46,119 bases of DNA from JBGPEQ01 sp035518775 (GTDB taxonomy: Bacteria; Pseudomonadota; Alphaproteobacteria; Dongiales; Dongiaceae): the NCBI GenBank assembly GCA_035518775.1, contig DATIXH010000377.1:1-46119 (forward strand), in the 5' to 3' direction. Under the pieces are notes generated by a model. The model saw only the letters and a program-made list of their open reading frames with translations. It ran no database searches and was not told the DNA's origin. Shown in pieces: positions 11,157 to 20,202 of this stretch. Each line of letters starts with the position of its first letter. Position 1 is the stretch's first letter. The position numbers and the translations under genes are program-made.

Positions 11157-11647
11157 GTCGTGGCTCCGCGAACGAGATCGTCGGCCAGCTCCTGCGCCCG
11201 TTCCTCCAGGCGCTCCAGGATGGCGTCGAGATGGGCACGCTCGCCGGCGCCGAGCGATTTGTCGAGCGCCCGCTCGAAGGCGAGCGCCCGCGGCGCCAGA
11301 TCCTGGTAGACACGCAGGCCCCGCCCGGTGAGCGCCAGGAAGGCTTCGCGCATGTCCGCTTCGTTGGGCTCGCGCTCGATCAGGCCTTTGGTGTCGAGGG
11401 CCGTGACCGCCCGGCTCACCTTGGTCTTGTGCATGCGGCTGTGGGTGCCCACGTCCTTGGCGGTCATGCGCTCATACTCGCCGAGGGTGGCGATGACGCG
11501 CCACTCCGGCACGCCGATGCCGTAGCGCTCGGCATAGAGGCGCGACAGCGCGCGGCTCACGCTCTCCGCCACGACGTTGAGCCGATAGGGCAGGAAATGC
11601 TCCAGCTCCAGCAGCGGCCGGGCCGGCTTGGGCGCCTTGACATTCAT
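11153..11647 (-). CDS. MarR-family regulator of homogentisate catabolism
   Basis: The 164-residue winged-helix protein has a MarR core (EWRVIATLGEYERMTAKDVG, KTKVSRAVTALDTKGLIER, ALTGRGLRVYQDL) flanked by dimerisation helices. It forms an operon with maiA and is divergent from the homogentisate dioxygenase gene. A 22-bp palindrome overlaps its own start codon, so autorepression and co-repression of the divergent operon are likely. The ligand is inferred to be homogentisate or a downstream intermediate; the sequence does not show it. Confidence 0.88.
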   Translation of the reverse strand: MNVKAPKPARPLLELEHFLPYRLNVVAESVSRALSRLYAERYGIGVPEWRVIATLGEYERMTAKDVGTHSRMHKTKVSRAVTALDTKGLIEREPNEADMREAFLALTGRGLRVYQDLAPRALAFERALDKSLGAGERAHLDAILERLEERAQELADDLVRGATT

Positions 11648-11667
11648 TAGTTACAAATGTAACTAAT
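11646..11667. promoter_or_regulatory. Palindromic MarR operator
   Basis: Arms ATTAGTTACA (11646-11655) and TGTAACTAAT (11658-11667) are exact reverse complements around a two-base AA centre. The site overlaps the marR start codon (11645-11647) and lies 60 bp upstream of the divergent dioxygenase gene. The A+T-rich palindrome stands out in very G+C-rich surroundings and has the size expected for a MarR dimer. Confidence 0.75.
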
Positions 11668-11727
11668 TGGTCATACCTCTGCAAGCATCATGTTCGGACG
11701 CGGCCGGGCCGCGCCGAGGAGGTCAAG

Positions 11728-12903
11728 ATGGGTTCCAGCAACTATGTTTCGTTCCCGCGCGTCGAGGGACGCGCCTCGCGCCAGGCGCATTGCGACCTGC
11801 CGGACGGCACCTTCGAGCGTGAGCTGGGCAAGGAGGGCTTCTTCGGCCCGGCGACCCACATGTATCACACCCATGTGCCGACGGGCTGGGTGAAGTGGGA
11901 AGGGCCGCTGCGCCCGCGCGCCTTCGATCTGGCGAAGCTGGATCAGGCCGCGGCGTCGCCGTGGCAGGCCGGCATGGTCCTGCACAATGCCAGCGTGAAG
12001 ATGCGGCACTGGACGTTCGCGGGAAAGATGGACCATCTCGTCCGCAACGCCGACGGCGACGAGCTGCTGTTCGTGCACAAAGGTGAGGGAGCACTTTACT
12101 GCGACTACGGCCATCTGCCGTTTGCGCGCGGCGACTACATCCTGCTGCCGCGCTCGACCATGTGGCGCGTCGAGACGACGTCGCCTGTGACCATGTTGCT
12201 GTTCGAGTGCAGCAACGGGAGCCTTCGCACGCCGGAGCGCGGCATGGTCGGCCGCCACGCCGTCTACGACGAGGCCATGCTGGACACGCCGCATATCGAC
12301 GAAGCCTTCAAGTCCCAGTATGACGAGAAGGAGTGGCGTGTCGTCATCAAGCGGCGAGAGGCGTTGTCGACCGTGACCTATCCGTTCAATCCGCTCGATG
12401 CCGTGGGCTGGCATGGCGACCTCGTGCCGGTGCGCCTCAACGTGAAGGACATCCGGCCGCTGGTCAGCCACCGCTATCACCTGCCGCCCTCGGCCCACAC
12501 CACCTGGGTCGGCAACCGCTTCGTGATCTGCACTTTCGTGCCGCGGCCGTTCGAGACCGATCCGGCGGCGCTGAAGGTGCCGTTCTTCCACAACAACGAC
12601 GATTTCGACGAGGTGATCTTCTATCACGACGGCGACTTCTTCAGCCGCGACAACATCCATCCGGGCATGATCACCTGGCATCCCTGCGGCTTCACCCACG
12701 GCCCGCATCCGAAGGCGCTGAAACGCATGTACGAGACAGCGAAGCCGGCGACCGACGAGTATGCGGTCATGCTGGATACACGCGATGGGCTGGAGGTGGG
12801 CGATGCCGCCGAGCGCACCGAGTTCAAGCCCTATGCCGACAGCTGGTTGACGCCCGAGCCGGTGAAGGCGCCGTCGGCCCCGCGTGCGAAGGCGGCCGAA
12901 TGA
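11728..12903 (+). CDS. hmgA: Homogentisate 1,2-dioxygenase (short form)
   Basis: The 391-residue cupin-type dioxygenase starts at an ATG preceded by GAGGAGG. Likely iron ligands lie in PFFHNNDDFDEVIFYH (His288, Glu295) and HPCGFTHGPHP (His324 or His327), the region corresponding to the H-E-H triad of the human enzyme. It opens the ring of homogentisate to maleylacetoacetate. It is shorter than the usual 430-440 residues, consistent with a compact bacterial branch. Neighbours encode the next two steps of the pathway. No hpd gene for homogentisate formation is in the window. Confidence 0.88.
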   Translation: MGSSNYVSFPRVEGRASRQAHCDLPDGTFERELGKEGFFGPATHMYHTHVPTGWVKWEGPLRPRAFDLAKLDQAAASPWQAGMVLHNASVKMRHWTFAGKMDHLVRNADGDELLFVHKGEGALYCDYGHLPFARGDYILLPRSTMWRVETTSPVTMLLFECSNGSLRTPERGMVGRHAVYDEAMLDTPHIDEAFKSQYDEKEWRVVIKRREALSTVTYPFNPLDAVGWHGDLVPVRLNVKDIRPLVSHRYHLPPSAHTTWVGNRFVICTFVPRPFETDPAALKVPFFHNNDDFDEVIFYHDGDFFSRDNIHPGMITWHPCGFTHGPHPKALKRMYETAKPATDEYAVMLDTRDGLEVGDAAERTEFKPYADSWLTPEPVKAPSAPRAKAAE

Positions 12904-12910
12904 CCATCGC

Positions 12911-13930
12911 ATGAAGCTCGCCACGCTCCGCGACGGCACGCGCGACGGCCGGCTGGTCGTCGTCTCGCGCGACCTCGCGCGCTGCATGTCCGTGCCGGGG
13001 GTGGCGACGAGCCTGCAGCAGGCGCTCGACGACTGGCGCCCCTGCGCGGTCGAGCTGCGGGAAGTCTTCGATCTCCTGAACGACGGCAGCGTCGCCGGCG
13101 AGCCGTTCGACGAGGCCGCCTGCCTGTCGCCGCTGCCGCGCGCCTATCAGTGGGCCGACGGCTCGGCCTACGTGAATCATGTCGAGCTCGTGCGCAAGGC
13201 GCGTGGCGCCGAGATGCCCGCTAGCTTCTGGACCGACCCGCTGATGTATCAGGGCGGTTCGGACTCGTTTCTCGCGCCGCGCGAGCCCATCCGCATGGCC
13301 GACGAGAGCTGGGGCATCGACTTCGAGGCCGAGGTGGCGGTCATCGCCGATGACGTGCCGATGGGTGTTGCGGTCGCCGATGCCGGCAACCACATCAAAC
13401 TGCTCATGCTGGTGAACGACGTCTCGCTGCGCGGATTGATCCCGAACGAGCTGGCGAAGGGCTTCGGCTTCTTTCACGGCAAGCCGTCCTCGGCCTTCTC
13501 GCCGGTCGCGGTGACGCCGGATGAGCTCGGCGAGGCCTGGGACGGCGCCAGGCTCGATCTGCCGCTGCTCTCGACTCTGAATGGTCAGCCGTTCGGCCGG
13601 CCGCGCGCCGGCGTCGACATGACCTTCGATTTCCCGACCCTCATCGCCCACGCCGCCAAGACGCGGCCGCTCGTCGCCGGAACCATCGTCGGCTCCGGCA
13701 CCGTCTCGAACAAAGGCAAGGACGGCGGGCCGGGCAAGCCCGTCGCCCAGGGCGGCGACGGCTATTCCTGCATTGCCGAGGTCCGCGTCGTCGAGACGCT
13801 GCTCGAAGGCAAGGCGCGCACGCCCTTCATGCGCTTCGGCGATCGCATCCGCATCGAGATGCTGGACGGGCAGGGGCGCTCGATCTTCGGGGCCATCGAG
13901 CAGACGGTCGAACGCTACCCGGCTGCGTGA
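12911..13930 (+). CDS. Fumarylacetoacetate hydrolase-family protein
   Basis: The 339-residue protein starts at ATG 12911, seven bases past the dioxygenase stop; the upstream in-frame extension lies inside the preceding gene. The C-terminal FAH domain shows the metal-binding acidic residues in GIDFEAEVAVI and VNDVSLRG, then GTIVGSGTVSN. Context with hmgA and maiA supports fumarylacetoacetase, yielding fumarate and acetoacetate. It is shorter than eukaryotic FAH (about 420 residues) but matches the bacterial FAH form found in such operons. Confidence 0.88.
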   Translation: MKLATLRDGTRDGRLVVVSRDLARCMSVPGVATSLQQALDDWRPCAVELREVFDLLNDGSVAGEPFDEAACLSPLPRAYQWADGSAYVNHVELVRKARGAEMPASFWTDPLMYQGGSDSFLAPREPIRMADESWGIDFEAEVAVIADDVPMGVAVADAGNHIKLLMLVNDVSLRGLIPNELAKGFGFFHGKPSSAFSPVAVTPDELGEAWDGARLDLPLLSTLNGQPFGRPRAGVDMTFDFPTLIAHAAKTRPLVAGTIVGSGTVSNKGKDGGPGKPVAQGGDGYSCIAEVRVVETLLEGKARTPFMRFGDRIRIEMLDGQGRSIFGAIEQTVERYPAA

Positions 13931-13997
13931 CGGCGGGAGGATCTGCGACCAATTTGCTTGTGCGCGATCGCCGGACGGACGCTATGATCACGCCCCC

Positions 13998-14531
13998 ATG
14001 AAGCGACTGCTCTACCTCACACCCCTCATCGTCGTCGGCGTGCTCGTCGTCTATTTCGGCGTCGGGCTGACGCGCGATCCGCACGAGCTGCCGTCGGTGC
14101 TGATCGATCGGCCGTTCCCGGCGGTCGACCTGCCGCCGATCGCCGGCCGCGACAAAGGCTTCGCCACCGCCGACCTCGGCGGCCAGGTCGCGCTCGTGAA
14201 CGTCTTCGCCTCCTGGTGCGCGTCCTGCAAGGTGGAGCATCCGATCCTGATGGCGCATGCCCAGTCCGGCGGCGTTCCGATCTACGGCATCGCCTGGAAG
14301 GACGATCCGGCCGCGACGGCGGACCTGTTGAAGCAGGACGGCGATCCCTATCGCCTGGTCGGCGCCGACCGCACGGGCCACGCCGCCATCGATCTCGGCG
14401 TCACCGGTGCGCCCGAGACCTACCTTGTCGATAAGACCGGCCGCATCCGCTACAAGCAGATCGGACCGATCACCGAAGACGCCTGGGCCGAGGTGCTCAA
14501 GCCGCTGATCGCGAAACTGGCCGCGGAATGA
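13998..14531 (+). CDS. ccmG: CcmG/DsbE-type thiol:disulfide thioredoxin
   Basis: The 177-residue protein has an N-terminal membrane anchor (LLYLTPLIVVGVLVVYFGVG) and a periplasmic thioredoxin fold with Cys74/Cys77 in WCASC. The acidic and GAPETYLVDKTGRI motifs are typical of CcmG/DsbE/CycY, which keeps apocytochrome c cysteines reduced during haem attachment. No other ccm gene is nearby, so it is an isolated member. It is 67 bp downstream of the FAH gene, without obvious functional linkage. Confidence 0.85.
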   Translation: MKRLLYLTPLIVVGVLVVYFGVGLTRDPHELPSVLIDRPFPAVDLPPIAGRDKGFATADLGGQVALVNVFASWCASCKVEHPILMAHAQSGGVPIYGIAWKDDPAATADLLKQDGDPYRLVGADRTGHAAIDLGVTGAPETYLVDKTGRIRYKQIGPITEDAWAEVLKPLIAKLAAE

Positions 14532-14536
14532 TCCGC

Positions 14537-15760
14537 CTACGACAGCAGCGCGCGCAGCACTACTGATGAATCGGCGAGCAAGCGCCGATCGATACTCTTG
14601 TTCGCGGCCATCAGCCGGCGCGCGACCGCGATGTCCTTCGGGGCATTGATGGCATTGACGCCGGCGATCCTGTCGTCCTCCAGGTAGAACAGAGTAGACG
14701 AGCCGCTCGCGGGATCGCCGCGCGCGACCGCATCGCCGAACGACCGCGGCATGCCCAGCACCTGAAGGTTCATGCCGAGCTGATCGGACCAGCCCCAGGG
14801 CACATCGGCATAGGGCTGCGGCTCCGCCACCATGTTGCGGGCGGCGGCGATGGCCTGGTTCTGCGCATTCTGCCAGGTCTCCGGCCGGATCCGGCGGTCG
14901 AGCAGCGGATGGAAATGGTTGGTCACGTCGCCGGCGGCCCAGATATGCGGATCCTCGGTGCGGCAGAACGCATCGACCCACAGGCCGTTCTCGACCTTCA
15001 GCCCGGCGGTCGCGGCCAGCTCCGCGTTGGGGACGACGCCGATACCGACGACGACAAGGTCGCCGTCGTAGCCGCCGCCGTCGCGACAGATCACGCGGCA
15101 GCCGCTGGCGTCGCCCTCGAATCGCTCGGGAATCAGGCCGGTCACGATTTCGGTGCCGCGGTCGCGATGCAACTGCGCGACGTACGCGCTGATCTCCGGC
15201 CCGACCACGCGCGCCATCAGGCGGTCGGCGGCCTCGATCACCGTGACGGCGCAGCCGCGCGCCGCGGCTGCGGCCGCGACCTCGAGGCCGATCAGGCCAC
15301 CGCCGATCACGATCAGGCGGCGCCCTGCCGTCAGCCATTCTCGCAAGGCCAGCGAGTCCGTGATGTTGCGCAGATAGAAGACCGGTGCACCCGCTTCGCC
15401 GGGCAGGTTCAGCCGTCGCGGGCGGGCGCCCGTCGTGAGCAAGAGCCGGTCGTAGCCGATGCGCGTTCCGTCCTGCAGCTCGATGGTGCGCCCGTGGCGA
15501 TCAAGGGCGACGGCGCAGCGCCCCGGCAGGAATTCGACGGTCAGGTCGGCCAGCTTCTCCGGCGTCGTCAGCCAGGTCGACGGCGGCTCGGCCTCGCCTT
15601 TCAGCACTTGCTTGGACAGCGGCGGGCGCTCGTGGGGAGGGTGGGCCTCGTCGCCGATGAGCAGGACGCGGCCGCCATAGCCCTGTTTGCGCAGCGTGTG
15701 GACGGCCCAATAGCCGGCCTGGCCCGCGCCGACGACGACGATCGTGCTGGAGGAATCCAC
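14537..15760 (-). CDS. FAD-dependent NAD(P)H:ferredoxin reductase
   Basis: The 407-residue reductase has an FAD-binding GAGQAG (11-16), an NAD-binding GGGLIG (153-158) and an FAD-closing motif WAAGDVTNH. Its C-terminal domain belongs to the rubredoxin/aromatic-dioxygenase reductase family (WGWSDQLGMNLQVLGMP). It transfers electrons from NAD(P)H to a ferredoxin. The adjacent Rieske ferredoxin gene, 18 bp upstream in the same direction, is the obvious partner. No oxygenase terminal subunit is present in the window. Confidence 0.9.
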   Translation of the reverse strand: MDSSSTIVVVGAGQAGYWAVHTLRKQGYGGRVLLIGDEAHPPHERPPLSKQVLKGEAEPPSTWLTTPEKLADLTVEFLPGRCAVALDRHGRTIELQDGTRIGYDRLLLTTGARPRRLNLPGEAGAPVFYLRNITDSLALREWLTAGRRLIVIGGGLIGLEVAAAAAARGCAVTVIEAADRLMARVVGPEISAYVAQLHRDRGTEIVTGLIPERFEGDASGCRVICRDGGGYDGDLVVVGIGVVPNAELAATAGLKVENGLWVDAFCRTEDPHIWAAGDVTNHFHPLLDRRIRPETWQNAQNQAIAAARNMVAEPQPYADVPWGWSDQLGMNLQVLGMPRSFGDAVARGDPASGSSTLFYLEDDRIAGVNAINAPKDIAVARRLMAANKSIDRRLLADSSVVLRALLS

Positions 15761-15778
15761 GGCCGATCGGCCCGGCCC

Positions 15779-16099
15779 TCAGACGCCGACGTAGATGTCG
15801 TCGCCTTCGACCTTCACGGGATAGCTGGGAACGTCGGCGTCGGCCGGCTCCGAGAGCACCTTGCCGGTCTTGATGCTGAAGCGCGCCTGGTGCAGCGGGC
15901 ATTCGATCGCCTCGCCCTCGACGAAGCCCTCGGTGAGGAGCGCGAACTCGTGGGTGCAGAGATTGCCGATGGCGTAGACCTGTCCGTCGACCAGATAGAG
16001 CCCGATCAGCTTGTCGCCGACCTCGACCGCCAGAGGATTGTTGGGCGTCAGCTTGGAACGGCTGGCGACGCGCCGCCAGGCGACGGACTCGTTGCTCAT
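15779..16099 (-). CDS. Rieske [2Fe-2S] ferredoxin of non-haem oxygenase type
   Basis: The 106-residue protein is a single Rieske domain with ligands Cys48/His50 (CTHEFALL) and Cys67/His70 (CPLHQARF). It has the size and KTGKVLSEPA pattern of ferredoxin components of three-component aromatic-ring oxygenases. It is cytosolic, with no signal peptide. It pairs with the downstream reductase; the terminal oxygenase must be encoded elsewhere, if the pair serves one. Confidence 0.92.
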   Translation of the reverse strand: MSNESVAWRRVASRSKLTPNNPLAVEVGDKLIGLYLVDGQVYAIGNLCTHEFALLTEGFVEGEAIECPLHQARFSIKTGKVLSEPADADVPSYPVKVEGDDIYVGV

Positions 16100-16175
16100 G
16101 ATGGATCGATCCCTCTCGTTTCGGCGCTACAGAAACGAGGCCGGCCGTTCCCGTCAAGGGCGGGCGCGCCCGGCG

Positions 16176-18446
16176 CTAGTCGATCTTCACGATCTCGGCC
16201 GAGACGTCGGGGAGGGCGAGGACCTCGATGCCGGCGTTGGGCGCGGTGATCTTGTCGAACACGGCGGCGACCGCCGACTTCGCCAGCACGGGTCCGTATT
16301 TCTCGCGCACGGCCGCCACGTCCGTGCGCTTGTCTGCCAGCAGGAGGGCGGCGGTGGCGCGCAGGACCAGCCGGGCCTTGCGCGCCGCGGCGGCGTCGCC
16401 GTCGGGCTGGCTGTCGGCTGCCTGCAGGTAGTCGCGGGCCGCGAGGTCCCAATTGCTGGCGCTCCAATAGAGGTCAGCGCGTTTGCTCGCATCGTCGCCG
16501 GCGGTATCGCCGCCGAGGGCGGCGACGGCCGCCACCTGGTTTCCGGACCGCGCCAGCGCCTTGGCGCGTAAGTCGGCACGGCGCGCCTGGACATCGGTGG
16601 GCAGCCCGTCGGCGTAGGTGTCGTCGAGCGCCTTGATGGCGCCGGCGTCGTCGCCGTCGGCGAGCCGCAGGGTCGCCAGCTTGGCGCCGATCTCGGCACG
16701 GTCGGGCGCGGAAGCGTTCTTCATCGCGTCGTCGTAGAGCCGCGTCGCCGGCTCGCTCAGATCGAGGCCGGCCAGGCGATCGGCGAGGCCGCGGGTGATG
16801 GCGGCGGCATCGGCGCCATCCGGCATCAATTCGGGATGACCATCGTGCAACGCGATCGCCTCGATCGGGTCGAGCGCGTCGGCGGCCTTGCCGATCATGA
16901 GATTGCGGAAGAGGTCGCGGGCGTCGGCGGTCATGCGCTGCAGGCGCGGATCGTCCGGGAAGCGCCGCTGCGCCGCGGCGATGGAGTCGAAGGCGTCGTC
17001 GTAGCGCTTCTGCTCGATCAGCAAGTCGGTCAGTTGCTCGAGAATGTCCAGCTGGAGCCGGTCGCCCTCCCAGCTGTAGTAGAGCTGTTCGAGGGCCTGG
17101 AGGGCGGCGGGATCATCGAGCTTCCCGTCGGCGCGATCGAGTCCGATCAAGGCCAGGCGGGCGATGATCTGCGGCTTCGTGGCCGGCGACTGGGCTGCCG
17201 CCAGCAGATGCGGGCGCGCCGCGTCGGGCTTCTCCTGCTTGACCAGCAGCACGCCCGTGAGGGCCTCCAGCATTGCGGCCTCATCGCGCTCCGGGCGGCT
17301 GTCGGCGACGATCGTTCCATAGGCTGCGGCGGCATCGGGTGCGTTCGCGTCGAGGGCGGCCTGCATCGCCAACAGCCCGAGATAGCTGCGGAAGTCCGGC
17401 GGATAGGCGTCGAGGGCCGCCTTGCCGATATCGAATGCGCGCAGGGCATCGTCGGGATGGCCGGAAAGTGCGGCTGCGGCGCCCTGCCAGATCTTCGCCT
17501 CCGGCTTGTCGCGCAGGACCGTATTCGCGAAGACGCCGGCCGGCGATCCGGGCCGGCCGGCCATCAGCCGAGCGGCATCATTGAGAAGCACGGCGTCATA
17601 GCGGGCGGCAAGCTTCGGATCGCGAGCCCGCAGGCTGTCCAGCGTGGACAGCGCCTCGTCGGCATGCCGCCAGGCGAACAGGAAACGCGCCAGGTTGAGC
17701 AGGCTATCGGCTTTCATGGGGCTGGCGGCCGCAAGCTTCGTGCGCGCGGCCGAGAAGGAATCGCCGCCCCGCCAGGCCATGGGGTTCAGAAGCGGGCTGG
17801 GAATCTGTCCGTCCGGTTGGGCCGCCGCATCCTGAGCCGGCTCGCCTGGGGCCGGCGCGGCCGCGAATGGAGGGCGCGGTTCGGATTGTGCCACGGCCGT
17901 GGTCTGCGCTGCGGCAGCCGAGGTTACGGCGTCGTCCTTCGTCCGGGCGGAGTGCACGACGGCCGCCGCATCCTTTGCCGGGGATGCGGCGGCGTCGCGC
18001 TGGGAGTATGAGGCCTGGTCCTGCTTATTCTTCTTTGTGGTCTTCTGGGAAATCGCCTGCGTGGCCGAGGGGGTGTCGGCCGTGTCGTCAAGAATATCGA
18101 CGACGATCTTGAAATCGGCATTCATCACTTTGTAATCGTGCGCACCCCGCAACGTGATGCGTACGGCGGGCCGGCCAGGCACCGCTTCGATGCCGGCCAC
18201 GCGCGACAGCTTGTCGACGCGCGCCGTGCTCAAATCGAAGTCCGCCGGCTGGGAGAATAGAATGACGATCTGCCCCGACTCGGGGTGCGCGACCGTCACG
18301 CCGACCGGGCCGGTCCAGTCGAAGACGATCCGGCTGCGATCCTCGTGCTCGCCGGTGCGCACGCCGATGCGGGGAGCATCTGCCGCGGTCGCGTCGACCG
18401 CGACGATGGCGAGGAGCAGCGCCAGGAGCCAAGTGATCAGTCTCAA
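16176..18446 (-). CDS. Large periplasmic TPR protein with AMIN-like N-terminus, flagellar-cluster associated
   Basis: The 756-residue protein has a Sec signal peptide (MRLITWLLALLLAIVAVDATA) and an N-terminal beta-rich segment (SRIVFDWTGPVGVTV, VRITLRGAHDYKVMNADFKI) resembling AMIN domains. A low-complexity Ala/Pro/Gln linker spans about residues 125-215, followed by some 500 residues of TPR-like helical hairpins rich in Ala, Asp and Leu. AMIN domains target envelope machinery to peptidoglycan or sites of division. It is divergent from flgF, so a motility or envelope role is plausible, but I do not recognise a named gene. Confidence 0.7.
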   Translation of the reverse strand: MRLITWLLALLLAIVAVDATAADAPRIGVRTGEHEDRSRIVFDWTGPVGVTVAHPESGQIVILFSQPADFDLSTARVDKLSRVAGIEAVPGRPAVRITLRGAHDYKVMNADFKIVVDILDDTADTPSATQAISQKTTKKNKQDQASYSQRDAAASPAKDAAAVVHSARTKDDAVTSAAAAQTTAVAQSEPRPPFAAAPAPGEPAQDAAAQPDGQIPSPLLNPMAWRGGDSFSAARTKLAAASPMKADSLLNLARFLFAWRHADEALSTLDSLRARDPKLAARYDAVLLNDAARLMAGRPGSPAGVFANTVLRDKPEAKIWQGAAAALSGHPDDALRAFDIGKAALDAYPPDFRSYLGLLAMQAALDANAPDAAAAYGTIVADSRPERDEAAMLEALTGVLLVKQEKPDAARPHLLAAAQSPATKPQIIARLALIGLDRADGKLDDPAALQALEQLYYSWEGDRLQLDILEQLTDLLIEQKRYDDAFDSIAAAQRRFPDDPRLQRMTADARDLFRNLMIGKAADALDPIEAIALHDGHPELMPDGADAAAITRGLADRLAGLDLSEPATRLYDDAMKNASAPDRAEIGAKLATLRLADGDDAGAIKALDDTYADGLPTDVQARRADLRAKALARSGNQVAAVAALGGDTAGDDASKRADLYWSASNWDLAARDYLQAADSQPDGDAAAARKARLVLRATAALLLADKRTDVAAVREKYGPVLAKSAVAAVFDKITAPNAGIEVLALPDVSAEIVKID

Positions 18447-18661
18447 GTCGTTGTTCCACGAGCCAGCGATGCACAGAGCGCGGCCGCGGAGGCATAATCC
18501 GTGCGGCCGCGCTGAAAGCTAGCCCCCCGACCTTACGCCAACCTTGCCGGTTTTTTGGCGGTTGGCCGCCATTTTCCGGCCCCAGGGATTCGAACAGGCC
18601 GGCTTAACCTGCCCCCCTTATCGTCGCAGCATCCGCATTGGTCGAAAGGGCGGCTATCGCC

Positions 18662-19390
18662 ATGGAGAATTCGGGCTATATCGCGCTGGCGCGTCAGGTG
18701 GCGCTCGACCGCGCCCTCGACATCACCGCCAACAACCTGGCCAATCTCCGGACCTCCGGCTACAAGGCCGAGAAGCTCAAGTTCGAACAATTCGTGCAGC
18801 AGGCCACCTCGCCGGTGACGCCGCCCAATGAGATGTCGTCGGTCGTGCAGGTCGGCACGTTCACCGACTACCGCCCCGGCGATTTCGAGCAGACCGGCAA
18901 CACCCTCGATTTCGCCATCCAGGGCGACGGCTTCTTCGCCGTCCAGGATGCGGCGGGCACCCGCTACACGCGAGCCGGCAGCTTCCGGCTCGACGACACC
19001 GGCCAGCTCGTGACCCAGGACGGCCTGCCCGTGCTCGACAGCGGCGGCTCCGCCATTCAGGTGCCGCAGGAGACGCGCCAGATCATCGTCAGCGGCGACG
19101 GCAAGATCGCGGCCGACGGCAACGTGGTCGGCGAGATCGGGGTGATGCAGTTCGCCGATCCCAAAACGCTCGTGCGCGAAGGCAACGGCCTCTACAGCAG
19201 CAGCGCCGCGCCGGCCCAGGCCACCGACGCCAAGGTCGTGCAGGGCATGATCGAAGGCGCCAACGTCCAGCCGGTGCTGGAGATCACGCACATGATGGAC
19301 ATCCTGCGCAACTTCCAGGCGGCGCAGCAGATGGTCGACAGCCAGCACGAGATGGCGATGAACGCCATCAACAAGATCGCCAAGGTTTAA
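18662..19390 (+). CDS. flgF: Flagellar proximal rod protein FlgF
   Basis: The 242-residue protein begins MENSGYIALARQVALDRALD followed by ITANNLANLRTSGYK, the conserved rod/hook N-terminal helix. It ends in the matching C-terminal helix (NFQAAQQMVDSQHEMAMNAI). Length and the central FAIQGDGFFAV motif fit FlgF, a rod subunit near the MS ring. It is first in flgF-flgG-flgA-flgH-fliL. An upstream in-frame start at 18638 is possible, but the ATG at 18662 fits the family. Confidence 0.94.
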   Translation: MENSGYIALARQVALDRALDITANNLANLRTSGYKAEKLKFEQFVQQATSPVTPPNEMSSVVQVGTFTDYRPGDFEQTGNTLDFAIQGDGFFAVQDAAGTRYTRAGSFRLDDTGQLVTQDGLPVLDSGGSAIQVPQETRQIIVSGDGKIAADGNVVGEIGVMQFADPKTLVREGNGLYSSSAAPAQATDAKVVQGMIEGANVQPVLEITHMMDILRNFQAAQQMVDSQHEMAMNAINKIAKV

Positions 19391-19413
19391 CGGACCAGTA
19401 AGGAATCGCAGCG

Positions 19414-20199
19414 ATGCGCGCTCTCAGTATCGGCGCTACCGGCATGATGGCGCAGCAGCTGAATGTCGAGACGATCTCGAACAACATCGCCAACATGAGC
19501 ACGGCCGGCTACAAGCGCGAGCGGGCCGAGTTCCAGGACCTGCTCTACCAGCAGGAGCGCCGCGTGGGCTCGCCGACCTCGGACAACGGCACCGAGCTGC
19601 CGTCCGGCATCCAGCTCGGCCTCGGTGTCAAGACCGCCGCCATCTCGCGCGACAACGCGCAGGGCCCGCTGCAGAAGACCGACAACAAGCTCGACGTGGC
19701 CATGCAGGGGCCGGGCTACTTCACGGTCCAGCTGCCGAGCGGCGACACCGCCTACACGCGGGCCGGCTTCTTCCAGCTCGCGTCGGACGGGACGATCGTG
19801 ACGCCCGACGGCTATCCCGTGCAGCCCAACATCGTCGTGCCGGCCAACGCCATCGACGTGACCATCAGCAATGCCGGCGAGGTCTTCGCCTATTTCGACG
19901 GCCAGGTGGCGCCGCAGAATCTGGGCCAGCTCGAGCTGGCCACCTTCATCAATCCCAACGGCCTGGAGCAGCTCGGCAACAGTCTCATGAAGGAGACGAC
20001 GGCCTCCGGCGCTCCGACCGTCGGCGTCGCCGGCTCGCCCGGCTTCGGCACCATCCTGCAGGGCTACCTCGAGGGCTCGAACGTGAACGTGGTCTCCGAG
20101 ATCACCAACCTGATCCAGGCGCAGCGCGCGTACGAGATGAACTCGAAGTCGATCGAGACCGCCGACCAGATGATGCAGACGATCACGCAGCTGCGGTAA
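19414..20199 (+). CDS. flgG: Flagellar distal rod protein FlgG
   Basis: The 261-residue protein begins MRALSIGATGMMAQQLNVET and carries ISNNIANMSTAGYKRERAEF, then GYFTVQLPSGDTAYTRAG, and ends VVSEITNLIQAQRAYEMNSK. These are diagnostic of FlgG, which forms the distal rod crossing the periplasm. The length matches the usual 260-262. A TAAGGA sequence precedes the start. It lies 23 bp after flgF. Confidence 0.96.
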   Translation: MRALSIGATGMMAQQLNVETISNNIANMSTAGYKRERAEFQDLLYQQERRVGSPTSDNGTELPSGIQLGLGVKTAAISRDNAQGPLQKTDNKLDVAMQGPGYFTVQLPSGDTAYTRAGFFQLASDGTIVTPDGYPVQPNIVVPANAIDVTISNAGEVFAYFDGQVAPQNLGQLELATFINPNGLEQLGNSLMKETTASGAPTVGVAGSPGFGTILQGYLEGSNVNVVSEITNLIQAQRAYEMNSKSIETADQMMQTITQLR

Positions 20200-20202
20200 T
20201 CC

